A stretch of 64,000 nt of DNA. It comes from Bacillota bacterium. Lineage in GTDB: Bacteria > Bacillota > Sulfobacillia > Sulfobacillales > Sulfobacillaceae. The notes under the pieces were generated by a model. It worked only from the letters and a program-made list of their open reading frames with translations. It searched no databases and had not been told where the DNA came from. The number at the start of each line of letters is the position of its first letter. The first letter of the stretch is position 1. Position numbers and translations under genes: made by a program. The stretch covers positions 1 to 64,000 of the forward strand of contig JAJYHT010000053.1 in assembly GCA_021784595.1 (NCBI GenBank), in the 5' to 3' direction. This document shows, in pieces, positions 18,039 to 27,714 of this stretch.

Positions 18039-18659
18039 TTACGCCACCTTCCCCAGAAGATATACCACGGTAAACACGACCATCCAGATAATGGTGACAA
18101 AGCCCCAATAGAGACTGAGGACTTTCAATTTCAAAATGCTTTCGTTCAAAAAATTGCGGTTAAACGTGTAGATTAACAAACCCACCGCCCATAAGACCCC
18201 AAACGCCACATGGGCCCCGTCAAAGCCGGTGAGAGCATAAAAGGCTGAGCTAAAAGGGCTGGTGTGAAATGTAAAGTGTTGTTGGTACAGCGAAGCGTAA
18301 TCTTCCAATTCGACCAAGACAAAGGCTAAACCCAGCACTGCTGTTATTGCCAACCAGAGTCTGGTTGCCACCAGTTTTCCTTTTTGCACTTGGCCCAGGC
18401 TGAACATCATTGTCATGCTGCTTAGCAAAATGATCACCGTACTGACGGCAGCTGTTGGCAGATCAAGGATCTTCGCACTAGGACCGGAATTAAGGTTATT
18501 GTGCAACATGATGTAGGCACCGATCAGTGATGCAAAAAAGACGCCCTCGCCGGACAGCCAAATCCACATCCCCAACACACCATTGTCCATGGGAGCCTGA
18601 AATTCGGCACTGACCCGCGAGTCTATTTCACTGGTGCCTTGAATTGGCATATCAGCCAT
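18039..18659 (-). CDS. ctaE: Cytochrome c oxidase subunit III
   Basis: This is a five-helix subunit III of the short Firmicute type (206 residues), with the GEGVFFASL and GFDGAHVAFGVLW segments typical of the family. It packs against subunit I in the membrane and stabilises the oxidase. The ATG at 18659 lies within the last codons of subunit I (8-base overlap) and follows GGAGGTGAG, so the two genes are coupled. Confidence 0.93.
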   Translation of the reverse strand: MADMPIQGTSEIDSRVSAEFQAPMDNGVLGMWIWLSGEGVFFASLIGAYIMLHNNLNSGPSAKILDLPTAAVSTVIILLSSMTMMFSLGQVQKGKLVATRLWLAITAVLGLAFVLVELEDYASLYQQHFTFHTSPFSSAFYALTGFDGAHVAFGVLWAVGLLIYTFNRNFLNESILKLKVLSLYWGFVTIIWMVVFTVVYLLGKVA

Positions 18660-20550
18660 CGATACTCACCTCCGGATGCGTCTGTACCGGTATATAACTG
18701 CCGCGGTCCACTTCAAACATGGACTTCAGCAGGGAAGCGAAGGTAATTAATAGGCCTACCACATCGAGCCATACGATGGAAAAGATAAATCCATAGCCCG
18801 CTACAAAGAGGCCAAACGCCAACAGCACAGGCAGCATTGTGCGAGCCGGCATATGAATCATTCCTTGGGGGGCATGGTGGTCGAGTTCTTCGGCATTAAG
18901 CATGGTGCCGTTGCCATACATTTTTTCGGCCCACAGTGCATCGCGAGACCGCACCAAGGGAATGTGCTCATAATTGTATTCAGGTGGTGGGGAAGCAATT
19001 GTCCATTCCAATGTGCGACCGTCCCAGGGATCTGCAACTCCCATCGCCCCTTGTTTGCTCAAGGACAAGAAAAGGTTGGCGATGAATACCAGCAAACCCG
19101 CGGTGAGAATGAACACGCCAAAGGTGGAAACCTGGTTCCAAAAGGTCAAGCCGAGTCCCGGAGCGTAGGTGTAGATGCGTCGGGGCATGCCTAACAGGCC
19201 CAAGATATGGAACGGGAAAAATGTGACGTTAAACCCAATGAACATCAGCCAGAAGTTCCACTTTCCCAAGGTTTCGTTCATCATCTTGCCAGTAATCTTA
19301 GGAAACCAGTAGTACAGTCCCGCGAAGAGTCCAAATAGAGAGCCGCCAATCAGTACGTAATGAAAGTGCGCGACCACAAAATAGCTGTTGTTGTATTGAA
19401 GATCCGCCGGCGATACCGCGAGCATAACACCGCTCATACCCCCAATGGTAAAGCAGACCAAAAACCCTAGAACCCAGAGCACGGCGGTGGTAAGCCGCAA
19501 CTGTCCGTTCCATAGGGTGGCGATCCAGTTGAATACTTTAACGCCGGTGGGAATAGCGATCAACATGGAAGTAATCCCGAAAATGGAGTTGACCACAGGG
19601 CCATAACCCAGAGAGAACATGTGATGCACCCATACTGTGAAGGCTAAAAATCCTATCACGAAAGTCGCCATAACCATTGCGGTATAGCCGAAAATGGGCT
19701 TTCTGGCAAAAGTCGGTAGAATTTCTGACACAATCCCGAATACCGGGAGGATTAGAATATAGACTTCTGGATGGCCAAAAATCCAAAACAGGTTGGTCCA
19801 TAACAATGGATTGCCGCCCGCGGCAACATTAAAGAATTGCGCACCAAACAACCGGTCAAAGGTTTGCAAGAACATGGTCACACTGAGAGGCGGCAGAGCA
19901 AACAAAATCAAAAGCGAGGTCACAAAGGTTGACCACACAAACAGCGGCAACCGCATCATGGTCATGCCGGGTGCGCGCATATTGATGATGGTGACCAGGA
20001 AGTTAATAGACCCGATAATGCTGCCGAGTCCAGTTATTTGCAATCCTATATCGTAAAAATCAATGCCATGGCCGGGGTTGAATTGAAGTCCGCTGATGGG
20101 TACATAATTCCACCACCCCGCATTGGGAGCGCCGCCTAAAAACCAACTGCTATACAGCATGATCCCGCCGAATAAAAACAACCAGAAACTTAAGGCGTTC
20201 AGTCGTGGAAACGCGACATCGCGGGCGCCAATCATTAAGGGCACCATGTAATTCATAAAGCCTGAAGTCAAGGGCATCACCGCAAAAAACAGCATGGTGA
20301 TGCCATGCATTGTGAACACTTGATTGTACAGTTGAGCAGACAAAAAATGATTATTGGGCACTGCTAATTGAATGCGGATCAAAAATGCCTCAACGCCGCC
20401 CAACAGGAAGAAGATGAAGGAAGCCACCAGATACATGCGTCCCAATTGCTTATGGTCCACCGAAGTGAGCCAACTCCACAAGCGCCCGTGCTGAGTGCTG
20501 ATGGAGGGGACTTCATAGCGATGTACAAGTGGTTGCGAATGTTCAGCCAT
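18652..20550 (-). CDS. ctaD: Cytochrome c oxidase subunit I (A-type haem-copper oxidase)
   Basis: Subunit I reduces oxygen at the haem-copper centre and pumps protons. The low-spin haem ligand is in TMHGITM (His about 82), the cross-linked His-Tyr and proton-channel Glu are in GHPEVY (about 259-264), the CuB histidines are in VWVHHM, and VAHFHYVL carries the two haem ligands. GHPEVY with both E and Y marks an A1-type enzyme. The 632-residue length reflects a C-terminal extension with two more hydrophobic segments, as in Bacillus CtaD. It follows subunit II by 38 bases. Confidence 0.97.
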   Translation of the reverse strand: MAEHSQPLVHRYEVPSISTQHGRLWSWLTSVDHKQLGRMYLVASFIFFLLGGVEAFLIRIQLAVPNNHFLSAQLYNQVFTMHGITMLFFAVMPLTSGFMNYMVPLMIGARDVAFPRLNALSFWLFLFGGIMLYSSWFLGGAPNAGWWNYVPISGLQFNPGHGIDFYDIGLQITGLGSIIGSINFLVTIINMRAPGMTMMRLPLFVWSTFVTSLLILFALPPLSVTMFLQTFDRLFGAQFFNVAAGGNPLLWTNLFWIFGHPEVYILILPVFGIVSEILPTFARKPIFGYTAMVMATFVIGFLAFTVWVHHMFSLGYGPVVNSIFGITSMLIAIPTGVKVFNWIATLWNGQLRLTTAVLWVLGFLVCFTIGGMSGVMLAVSPADLQYNNSYFVVAHFHYVLIGGSLFGLFAGLYYWFPKITGKMMNETLGKWNFWLMFIGFNVTFFPFHILGLLGMPRRIYTYAPGLGLTFWNQVSTFGVFILTAGLLVFIANLFLSLSKQGAMGVADPWDGRTLEWTIASPPPEYNYEHIPLVRSRDALWAEKMYGNGTMLNAEELDHHAPQGMIHMPARTMLPVLLAFGLFVAGYGFIFSIVWLDVVGLLITFASLLKSMFEVDRGSYIPVQTHPEVSIDG

Positions 20551-20588
20551 TTTAAACCTCCATTTCTCGAGAGTATTGGCAATTGCGC

Positions 20589-21617
20589 CTACTTAAGGGT
20601 TCCCAAGTAGGTGGCAATCGCCGTCACTTCATTGCTGGGCAGGTGCAAGTTTGGCATTAATGCCCCAGGTTTTACCGCTTGGGGGTCATGGATCCAAGCT
20701 TCACGGTTTGCCAGTGTGTTGGGGATCAGGTTTGCAGCAATCATCAATCTATCCGACAGATCGGTAAGATTGGGGCCTACCGCACCGGCGAAGTTCGTTC
20801 CGCCAATAGTGTGACAGGATTCACAGCCGGCAGACGCGAAGTCCAGGTAGCCTTGGTATGCCAACGTACTGCTCTTGGGGGGAACGCTTACGGGATGCGT
20901 CATGGATTGCACCCACACCGCGTATCTGGCTGGCGGTTCGGCATCCACGGTAATGCGCATGTCGGCATGTCCGGTTCCGCAAAACTCTGCACACTGGCCG
21001 TGATAGATACCAGGCTGGCTGGCTTCAATCCACATGTAGTTAGTGCGTCCGGGTATGAGGTCCGTTTTTCCTCCTAGGCGGGGAACCCAAAAACTATGCA
21101 TCACATCGGCCGAAGTTAAAATAAGCTCAACTTTCTCTCCAACTGGGATGTGCAGTTCGTTGGCCGTGGTAATATTTGCCGACGGATATTGAAATTGCCA
21201 CCAGAACTGGTGGCCAGTGACATCGACTTGCAGAGCTTGGGATGCTGGATAAATTTTTCCTAAAACAAATGATTGATTGATGGTGCCAATCATCATAAGA
21301 GCCAAAATGATGGCAGGCGTCACGGTCCACAAGAATTCAATCCGATTGTTTCCCTCGGTTTGGGGGGGCAGGGTCTTTTGGCCTGGTTTGGCTCGGAACC
21401 GGATTATCGCCACAATCAGGGCGCTGAAGACCACTACCGACACGACCATCATTATCCAAAAGCTGGAGGTGATCATTCTGGCTTGGATTTGTGCCACGGT
21501 CCCTGCAGGATTTAGGGCTGATTGAGTTGTATCAAATCCACACCCTGACAAGCCAACTGCGATCAACAAACTAAGCGCGCCTCGCTTAACAAGGCCACGA
21601 CGACGTTTGGAAGACAC
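20589..21617 (-). CDS. ctaC: Cytochrome c oxidase subunit II with C-terminal cytochrome c (caa3 type)
   Basis: The protein begins with a lipoprotein-type signal (LLIAVGLSGC), then two membrane helices, a cupredoxin domain with the CuA ligands QCAEFCGTGHADM, and a cytochrome c domain with CESCH. It accepts electrons from outside and passes them to subunit I. The GTG at 21617 has GGGAG at a spacing of 8 and is preferred; ATG codons at 21623 and 21635 are alternatives with poor sites. It is the first gene of the oxidase operon. Confidence 0.94.
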   Translation of the reverse strand: MSSKRRRGLVKRGALSLLIAVGLSGCGFDTTQSALNPAGTVAQIQARMITSSFWIMMVVSVVVFSALIVAIIRFRAKPGQKTLPPQTEGNNRIEFLWTVTPAIILALMMIGTINQSFVLGKIYPASQALQVDVTGHQFWWQFQYPSANITTANELHIPVGEKVELILTSADVMHSFWVPRLGGKTDLIPGRTNYMWIEASQPGIYHGQCAEFCGTGHADMRITVDAEPPARYAVWVQSMTHPVSVPPKSSTLAYQGYLDFASAGCESCHTIGGTNFAGAVGPNLTDLSDRLMIAANLIPNTLANREAWIHDPQAVKPGALMPNLHLPSNEVTAIATYLGTLK

Positions 21618-21919
21618 AAGCATCGCTCCCGCCATTCAGTTTCGTGTTTTCGGGTAAATTCCGGCTCTGGCTTCACTACGGCAAGCCGCGGTAGTGAACG
21701 GGAAGTGCCTGCTGCATATTCTTGTAAGATAAAGAATATTGCGTCTAATAAACCGGAATCCCGACGTCTGCAAAGAGACAAGTTGCCACGATCAAGATAT
21801 AGAATAAAGCAAAATTTAATTAATGAGTAGATAGTTGTAAAAAAATTATACAAAAATTCTTTGACTAGCGAACATTTGGTACCTTGAGAAACTATGGAAG
21901 TTAGAAACTAATCTAACAT
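21618..21919. other. Upstream region of the oxidase operon
   Basis: An AT-rich stretch (about 21720-21920) probably contains the oxidase promoter. An 8-bp inverted repeat TTCACTAC / GTAGTGAA with an 11-base spacer lies at 21672-21698, inside the likely 5' leader. No gene is supported here. Confidence 0.4.
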
Positions 21920-22540
21920 TTAGTTCAATGAGTCATTTTGGCTGATGATGCCTAGCGCATTCCAGTTGATTGCCCATACGGTATTGTCCCTGGGCGCGAG
22001 GTAAAATTCAAAAACTGCAATATGGGTTTTGGGGTTCATCTGGACTCCGTAGCCATGCATGTTGCCGGCCACGTATAAGTCTCCAGATTGAAGACTGGAA
22101 GCACCAGGCGCACTTCCGGTAATAATTTCTCCACCTCGTTCTAGTACTTTGACGTTTACGGGCACCGCGACGGACACAAAGTAGCGATGACGCTTGGTCA
22201 TGTATACCGTGAAATGTGCTGGCAAAGTCTTGTCCCCAATATTGCCGGTGGCATGTTTCAATGCCATGCCAAGCGAATCGGAGGCGCCTAAGGGCAAAAA
22301 ACTTAAAAGGGCATTAGGGACCGCGCTGGAACTTCTGATGGCGATGGCGGCGCCGCCTTGTGGGGTAGGACTCATGGGGACGGTCTTGGCCGTATGTTTG
22401 GAAAATTGATCTAAGACAAAAAGGGTCGCTAGGCCAATCGCCACCAGCATGACAACAAGTCCGATGACCAGGCGGTGACTCTTTTGAATGGAAGGAGTCG
22501 TAATGTTCATGGTGTAAGCGGTGTCTCGTGTTTTACTCAT
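21920..22540 (-). CDS. Single-pass membrane protein of unknown function
   Basis: One hydrophobic helix (about residues 25-46) anchors a 160-residue extracellular or periplasm-side domain rich in beta-strand pattern. The family was not recognised. It lies between the oxidase operon and the oxidase assembly genes on the same strand, so a role connected with respiration is possible but not shown. ATG at 22540 follows AAAGG; the GTG one codon earlier is equally possible. Confidence 0.65.
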   Translation of the reverse strand: MSKTRDTAYTMNITTPSIQKSHRLVIGLVVMLVAIGLATLFVLDQFSKHTAKTVPMSPTPQGGAAIAIRSSSAVPNALLSFLPLGASDSLGMALKHATGNIGDKTLPAHFTVYMTKRHRYFVSVAVPVNVKVLERGGEIITGSAPGASSLQSGDLYVAGNMHGYGVQMNPKTHIAVFEFYLAPRDNTVWAINWNALGIISQNDSLN

Positions 22541-22851
22541 CACACAAACAACCTTTCAGGTGATTTCAGAATTATTGTAACATGAGTTTGGCGCCGGAAC
22601 TGGTATGGGTTACGGCGTTTCATTGCCTGGAGTTTCTCCCGAGACTCGATAAAACAAAAGGTATCGCAACCGGGCGTTGCGCTAGTCTTCCAACTGGATC
22701 AGCCCAACATCTGCCTTTAAAATGAGTCCATGCCATAGGTGGCGCCAGTGGTCAAAGCCTGCGACGAGTCGTCCTCCAAGGCATCAGCGCCCATTCCATC
22801 AGTAATGGCACTATAGCGAAAAATGTAGCGCCGATAGCCTGCAATCCTTGG
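22541..22851. other. Intergenic region without a recognised feature
   Basis: No gene, terminator or repeat could be supported between the membrane protein gene and the copper ATPase gene. Confidence 0.4.
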
Positions 22852-25290
22852 CTACAGACCCCAGTAGGCCAGTACCGCTAGCGTTCCTAGTGCGGATATC
22901 ACAATGCCAGCCCCAGCTACATAACGTTTGGGGGACCATCCTAGGATTCTTAGAGAATTCCCTAAGACAAAAGCGCTTGACAAAAGCATGGCCAGAGCCG
23001 CCACAAAGGGATAAGCCAATCCCAATGCGGCCGCCGGCAATGCCACCAAATTGTAAAGCAATGCCCACAACAAATTTTGCCTAATAATGTGAGCTACCTC
23101 TTGGCTGGTGGACAGGGTATCCACGATATTGACCAAATTGGGTCGGGTCATGGTGAGATGCCCGGCTTCCACGGCAATATCTGATCCAGTGCCCATAGCA
23201 ATTCCCAGGTCCGCCTGCACCAATGCGGGAGCGTCGTTGACGCCGTCTCCTACGAAGGCGACGCGGTGGCCGGCCTGTTGCAACTGTTGCACTAAGGATG
23301 CCTTATCCACCGGCGTTTGCTGACTTAGAAAGTCCGTAATGCCTAATTGTTGGGCGACCACGTGGGCGGTTTGTGCGTTGTCGCCCGTGACCATCCAGAG
23401 AGAAAATCCGCGTCTGTGCAATTCGTCGATGGCGTCTTTGGCTTCTGGACGCACTTGATCGCTGATCGCTATAACGCCCTCAACCTGGCCGTCGATAACG
23501 ATTTGAGCCATCGTGCGCCCAGCTTGCAGCAGGTGCGAAGCCTCGGATTTGAGGCTGGTGGGCAAGTGGTCAGGATTGCGCATGGCGACCACTTGGATTT
23601 CATGCCCGTCTACCAGACCGCGCACCCCAAAACCTGGTTGGGAGTCAAAATTGTCCACTGGCAGCAAGGGGATGTTCTGTGAACTGGCAAAGCGGGCGAT
23701 GGCGGTTGCGATAGGATGTTCCGACGCCATCTCAACGGAAGCCGCCATTTGGATAAGAAATGTCCCATTGGGTATGACTTGGTCCACCGCCATCCGACCT
23801 TGAGTCAAAGTGCCGGTCTTGTCCAACATGACGGTGTCGACGCGGGCTGAACGCTCCAATGCGTCTTCGCTGCGCAACAACATGCCGTACCGACCCAGCC
23901 TTTGGGCTCCCGCCAACACGGCGAGCGGAGTGGCCACACTCAAGGCGCACGGGCAGGCAATCACAAACACCGCGATGGTTCGCAAGATGGCCTCAGAGAG
24001 GGGAGCTTGGCCAATCCAAAACCACGCCGAGAAAGTCAAGAGGCCTACTACCAGCACAAATGGAACAAAAATCCTCAGCACATGGTCTGCCAGTTTGCGC
24101 CACTGGCCTTGGGCTCCTTGTGCGGCGTGGACAAATCGAGCAGTTTGGGCAAGCACAGTTTCCTCGGCGACGCGTCGTGTCTCAACGATTAAACGACCGG
24201 TATGGTTGATAGTCCCCGCATAAACCGTGTCACCAGCTGTTTTATCCACGGGAAGTGACTCACCCGTTAAAAAAGACTCATCCAGTGTGGAATATCCCGA
24301 AACGACAAGCCCATCGACCGGCACCCGTTCTCCCGGCCGAATCACAATCTCTTGGCCTACCTGCAGGCTCTCAGTGGGAGTTTTGCTTTCGATCCCATGG
24401 TCCCACAGCGTGGCTTCCTTAACGTTTAGCTGGGCCAACATACGAACCACGCCCGCCGCACGATTACGCGTGCCGACCTCTAAGTTACGGCTCAACAGCA
24501 AGAACGACACCAGCATAGTGGAGGTGTCGAAATACAGATAGCGGCCGCCAAAGACAGCGGTGTAGGCACTATACCCATACGCGGACAGGCTTCCTATGGC
24601 AATTAAGAGATCCATGGTGGGGACTCCGTGGCGAAGCGAGGACCAGGCGCCACGAAGAAACGGCCACCCTCCCCAAAACACGACCGGTGTGGCCAAGGCC
24701 CACAATCCATACGCTAAGACGTCACGCAAGGCGGTAGGCAAATGCGGGAGGTAGCCTGACCATACGGGTACACTGAACATCATCACGAAAATGGCCAGGA
24801 CGGCGCTGACGCCAAAACGTTTCACAAGCATCAAATCCCGATCCGATTCGTCGGCACTGTCGTCGTCCCGCTCTTTGGCGCCATAACCCAGTTTGGATAT
24901 GGCGCGGGTAAGATCTCCAGACGAGGTAGTGCTGGCATCCACCGCAATATGGGCGGTACTGGTGGCAAAATCGATCTGGGCGGCCATAACTCCTGGCATG
25001 CGTGTGAGGACTTGTTCAACGAGTATCGAACATGAGGCGCACCACATGCCATCGATATCCAATGTCACAGTTCGCGGATCGGCGCTGACGGAAATTTTTG
25101 GCGCTTCGGGCGCTAAGCTCGCCCGCAAATTTTCCCAATTCAATCCCGGCCTGCTCTTGAGTTCCAGGACTTCGTCATCACCCAAAAGCCGCCAGAGTTC
25201 TCGGCATCCGTGGCAACAAAAAGTGTGTCCATCGCCTGGCACTGCCGTTATGACCGGTTGTTCGCATAAATAGCAAGTTAAAAGAGCCAT
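22852..25290 (-). CDS. Copper-transporting P-type ATPase, FixI/CcoI-like
   Basis: The 812-residue protein starts with a cysteine-rich metal-binding segment (CYLCEQ and CCHGC within 30 residues), as in FixI/CcoI, then an HMA domain with MWCASC. The P-type core has the CPCAL metal site, DKTGTLT phosphorylation site and GDGVNDAPA hinge. FixI-type pumps export Cu(I) slowly to supply CuB and CuA of haem-copper oxidases rather than for detoxification. The ATG at 25290 overlaps the end of the UreH-like gene by 13 bases. The position next to CtaG and the oxidase operon supports an assembly role. Confidence 0.88.
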   Translation of the reverse strand: MALLTCYLCEQPVITAVPGDGHTFCCHGCRELWRLLGDDEVLELKSRPGLNWENLRASLAPEAPKISVSADPRTVTLDIDGMWCASCSILVEQVLTRMPGVMAAQIDFATSTAHIAVDASTTSSGDLTRAISKLGYGAKERDDDSADESDRDLMLVKRFGVSAVLAIFVMMFSVPVWSGYLPHLPTALRDVLAYGLWALATPVVFWGGWPFLRGAWSSLRHGVPTMDLLIAIGSLSAYGYSAYTAVFGGRYLYFDTSTMLVSFLLLSRNLEVGTRNRAAGVVRMLAQLNVKEATLWDHGIESKTPTESLQVGQEIVIRPGERVPVDGLVVSGYSTLDESFLTGESLPVDKTAGDTVYAGTINHTGRLIVETRRVAEETVLAQTARFVHAAQGAQGQWRKLADHVLRIFVPFVLVVGLLTFSAWFWIGQAPLSEAILRTIAVFVIACPCALSVATPLAVLAGAQRLGRYGMLLRSEDALERSARVDTVMLDKTGTLTQGRMAVDQVIPNGTFLIQMAASVEMASEHPIATAIARFASSQNIPLLPVDNFDSQPGFGVRGLVDGHEIQVVAMRNPDHLPTSLKSEASHLLQAGRTMAQIVIDGQVEGVIAISDQVRPEAKDAIDELHRRGFSLWMVTGDNAQTAHVVAQQLGITDFLSQQTPVDKASLVQQLQQAGHRVAFVGDGVNDAPALVQADLGIAMGTGSDIAVEAGHLTMTRPNLVNIVDTLSTSQEVAHIIRQNLLWALLYNLVALPAAALGLAYPFVAALAMLLSSAFVLGNSLRILGWSPKRYVAGAGIVISALGTLAVLAYWGL

Positions 25291-26015
25291 GGGTTCACAT
25301 CCGGAATCCAGCCGTTGACCGCCATGCCCCGCAACATAAAGACAATGCCGCTTAAAGCGATGAGACCTGCAGCGATATAGGAAAATTTGCGGCCTTGAAA
25401 ACGTTTGCCGCCAAACCATCCTAGGGCGGCAACACTGAGCAGCGACGGTATGGTGCCGATCCCAAACATCAACAAAATCAGGGAGCCTCCGACAGCGGAG
25501 CCTGTGGCAGCAGCCGATACCAACATAGCGAAAATCAGCCCGCACGGATGGAATCCCAATAAAATCCCGGCCACAAATGCCGTGCTCGGAGTTTTTTTAG
25601 CCATCACACGGCGAAAAATAGACCTAAAAGGACCCAAGCTCATCAGCGACCACCGTTCCATGAATCCGGCGCCATGGCCCGTGCGCGCTTCATCGATGGC
25701 CCACAAGATCATCAGAGTGCCACCGAATATCCCGGCCGCCGCTTGAATTCCCGTAGCATCAGATGCTGTGTTGACAAAAGAACCCAATGCACCAAAGAAC
25801 GCTCCTAGCAGTGTAAACGTTAGAATCCTCCCTAGGTTGTGGGCTAGATGCAGTTTTAAGATATGACCGGTCGAGGCTTTGGTGAGATTTCCGGCAGCAT
25901 CCTTACGATATGACAGACTAAAAGCTAGCACGAATGGGCCACACATCCCCGAACAGTGCAAAAATCCTTGAAGAAGGCCGACACCGAGGGCCCAGACCAG
26001 TAATTCCGGTTTCAT
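25278..26015 (-). CDS. UreH-like / TauE-SafE-type membrane protein linked to oxidase copper assembly
   Basis: Six membrane segments and the N-terminal HCSGMCGPFV motif, with two cysteines in a helix, mark the UreH_2 family. These proteins are often encoded beside FixI-type ATPases and are thought to help metal or cytochrome assembly. A second conserved motif, LGFHPCGLIFAML, supports the family. It is 245 residues. It lies between the copper ATPase (13-base overlap) and CtaG (15-base gap), so the three probably form an operon. Confidence 0.78.
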   Translation of the reverse strand: MKPELLVWALGVGLLQGFLHCSGMCGPFVLAFSLSYRKDAAGNLTKASTGHILKLHLAHNLGRILTFTLLGAFFGALGSFVNTASDATGIQAAAGIFGGTLMILWAIDEARTGHGAGFMERWSLMSLGPFRSIFRRVMAKKTPSTAFVAGILLGFHPCGLIFAMLVSAAATGSAVGGSLILLMFGIGTIPSLLSVAALGWFGGKRFQGRKFSYIAAGLIALSGIVFMLRGMAVNGWIPDVNPWLF

Positions 26016-26030
26016 GAATGCACTCCCACC

Positions 26031-26930
26031 CTAGGTGCCCGAATCTCGCTTTTTCCCCTTGATCATGGTGAGGTGTGAAGGACGATAGTTGGGGTTGCGC
26101 GCTTGGCGATTAGGAATTGAGATCGCTGCCTCTTTAGCTCGTTCGGCTTGCACCCACATGTAAAACTCTTTAATGAACACCACCAATAATATGAGCATGG
26201 TGGATACTTTCATTACAGCGCCCCCCAGTTGTTGATCCGTTAGAGGCGAAACTCCCAAGGCGTGGGCGCCAGTAATGAAGGTCGAGTAAAAAGCTTGGCC
26301 TGCTAGCGTAATAAACGCGAAAGTCAAAAGCGTGGGCAAACTCATAGCAAAAAGATACAGCAAGGTTAGAGGCCGTGCAATGGAAGGGATTGCTTTCGTG
26401 GGGCTATATACAGGCCACCATAAAAAGATAGAGGCCAGCATCATAAGATACTCCTCGACCAAATACAGTCCGTTGTATTTTAATGTGGCTTCTAAAAGAT
26501 TGGGCACTTGAAATAAGATCGGAACCACGGTAAATGCCAAAAGAGCTACGCCAGGCCGGGTAAAAAATTTAATTGCGGCCATTACACTGTGAGGACGCAA
26601 CAGGGGTGCTATCAACCAATCTGGTAGCCCAATCAAAAATAGCGGGGGCAACACCATAGCCAATAAGACGAATTGGATCATATGCGCAGTCAATAAAAAT
26701 TGGTCGGCTAAAATCTGCAAGGGTGTACCCACGGCGATGTACAATGTAACCAGGCTCAAGTACATGGCCAATCGGCGCATGCGCGGAAAAGGCGGCAGAT
26801 TCGGGCCAAATCGCGAGCGAAGCGGCCCCACCAGCTGTCGATAGGTAAATCCGAGAATAATCACCAACACCATCACTTCTGGATGCCATAAGGCAAAAAA
26901 TCCTGCTTTGGCCACAACGCTCGGCAACAT
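26031..26930 (-). CDS. ctaG: CtaG/Caa3-type oxidase assembly membrane protein
   Basis: This is a 299-residue protein with about seven hydrophobic helices, similar to the caa3_CtaG family of Bacillus. The motifs LTAHMIQFVLLAMVLPPLF and LWWPVYSP are typical. CtaG is needed for active caa3 oxidase in Bacillus, probably by supplying copper. The ATG at 26930 follows AAGGGGG at good spacing; an open frame reaching 27038 has no comparable site. Context with FixI and the YtkA-like lipoprotein supports an assembly role. Confidence 0.87.
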   Translation of the reverse strand: MLPSVVAKAGFFALWHPEVMVLVIILGFTYRQLVGPLRSRFGPNLPPFPRMRRLAMYLSLVTLYIAVGTPLQILADQFLLTAHMIQFVLLAMVLPPLFLIGLPDWLIAPLLRPHSVMAAIKFFTRPGVALLAFTVVPILFQVPNLLEATLKYNGLYLVEEYLMMLASIFLWWPVYSPTKAIPSIARPLTLLYLFAMSLPTLLTFAFITLAGQAFYSTFITGAHALGVSPLTDQQLGGAVMKVSTMLILLVVFIKEFYMWVQAERAKEAAISIPNRQARNPNYRPSHLTMIKGKKRDSGT

Positions 26931-27122
26931 ATCGGGCCCCCTTAGGGTCGCTTGATTTAAGTACCCACTATTGTAGGCTTTGTCGGTGTCAATGCATAGG
27001 GTTGATTTATCCATACGCTGAATAGCACCCAGTGCCAACGCCGTTTTACTCTGGGTTCTGAACCACGCTTTAAGCGGAATTGGATGACACTCTGCTGAAG
27101 TGCGCGTCTAGAACCTGATGGC

Positions 27123-27656
27123 TTAACACCAACCGTGACGGCTTAACACACTGCCAATAATCATTAAAGCCATGGCGGGCATAATCAACAATCCGAGCCA
27201 AGCCTGACGGTCAAGCAAAGCAAACCAGGAGGCCCCAGATATGGTGCCCATGCCGTAAAGAATGACATCGGCTTCGACTAAAAGAGGGCGATGCATGTCC
27301 ACAAATAAGTTCAGGCTGGGAATAATCCACAAAAAATCGACAGCCATGCCCAAAATGATAAATCCCACCGCTACGGCTTTAATCCGTTTTAGCCGAAGGG
27401 TTTCACTGGCATTGGGCATAAACGCGCGCACACCTCGCTGTACCCAGTGATAGAGCCAGGGACCTGCCGCGATGCCTGCCACCACACCGGTCAAAAGAAT
27501 CCAGCTATATTGCAGCGTGTGTTGATCGACGCAGCCTCTTTTATCGGCTAGATTGCTTAAGTGCTGGATCCGCACCGAGACGGCAAGCGCATAACTTGCT
27601 AGGGACATCAAAAATGCACCTAACCGCAATCGGCGATGTTCCGCCGTTTGATCCAT
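27123..27656 (-). CDS. Four-helix membrane protein of unknown function
   Basis: Four hydrophobic segments in 177 residues, with no recognised family. The ATG at 27656 is 10 bases after AAAGGAGG. It lies between CtaG and the YtkA-like lipoprotein on the same strand, so it may be an accessory to oxidase assembly. No conserved metal-ligand cluster was seen; single cysteines occur near residues 42 and at the C-terminus. Confidence 0.65.
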   Translation of the reverse strand: MDQTAEHRRLRLGAFLMSLASYALAVSVRIQHLSNLADKRGCVDQHTLQYSWILLTGVVAGIAAGPWLYHWVQRGVRAFMPNASETLRLKRIKAVAVGFIILGMAVDFLWIIPSLNLFVDMHRPLLVEADVILYGMGTISGASWFALLDRQAWLGLLIMPAMALMIIGSVLSRHGWC

Positions 27657-27714
27657 AGAGGGCAAACCTCCTTTTAAAGCCACATGTTTAACTGATATTT
27701 TACCAGCGGTGTTC

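Noticed and set aside
21563-21853. Minus-strand open frame upstream of oxidase subunit II
   Set aside because: AT-rich leader region overlapping the gene start; no family match or ribosome site.
22811-23068. Open frames within and around the copper ATPase on other frames
   Set aside because: They are shadows of the ATPase gene with no ribosome site.
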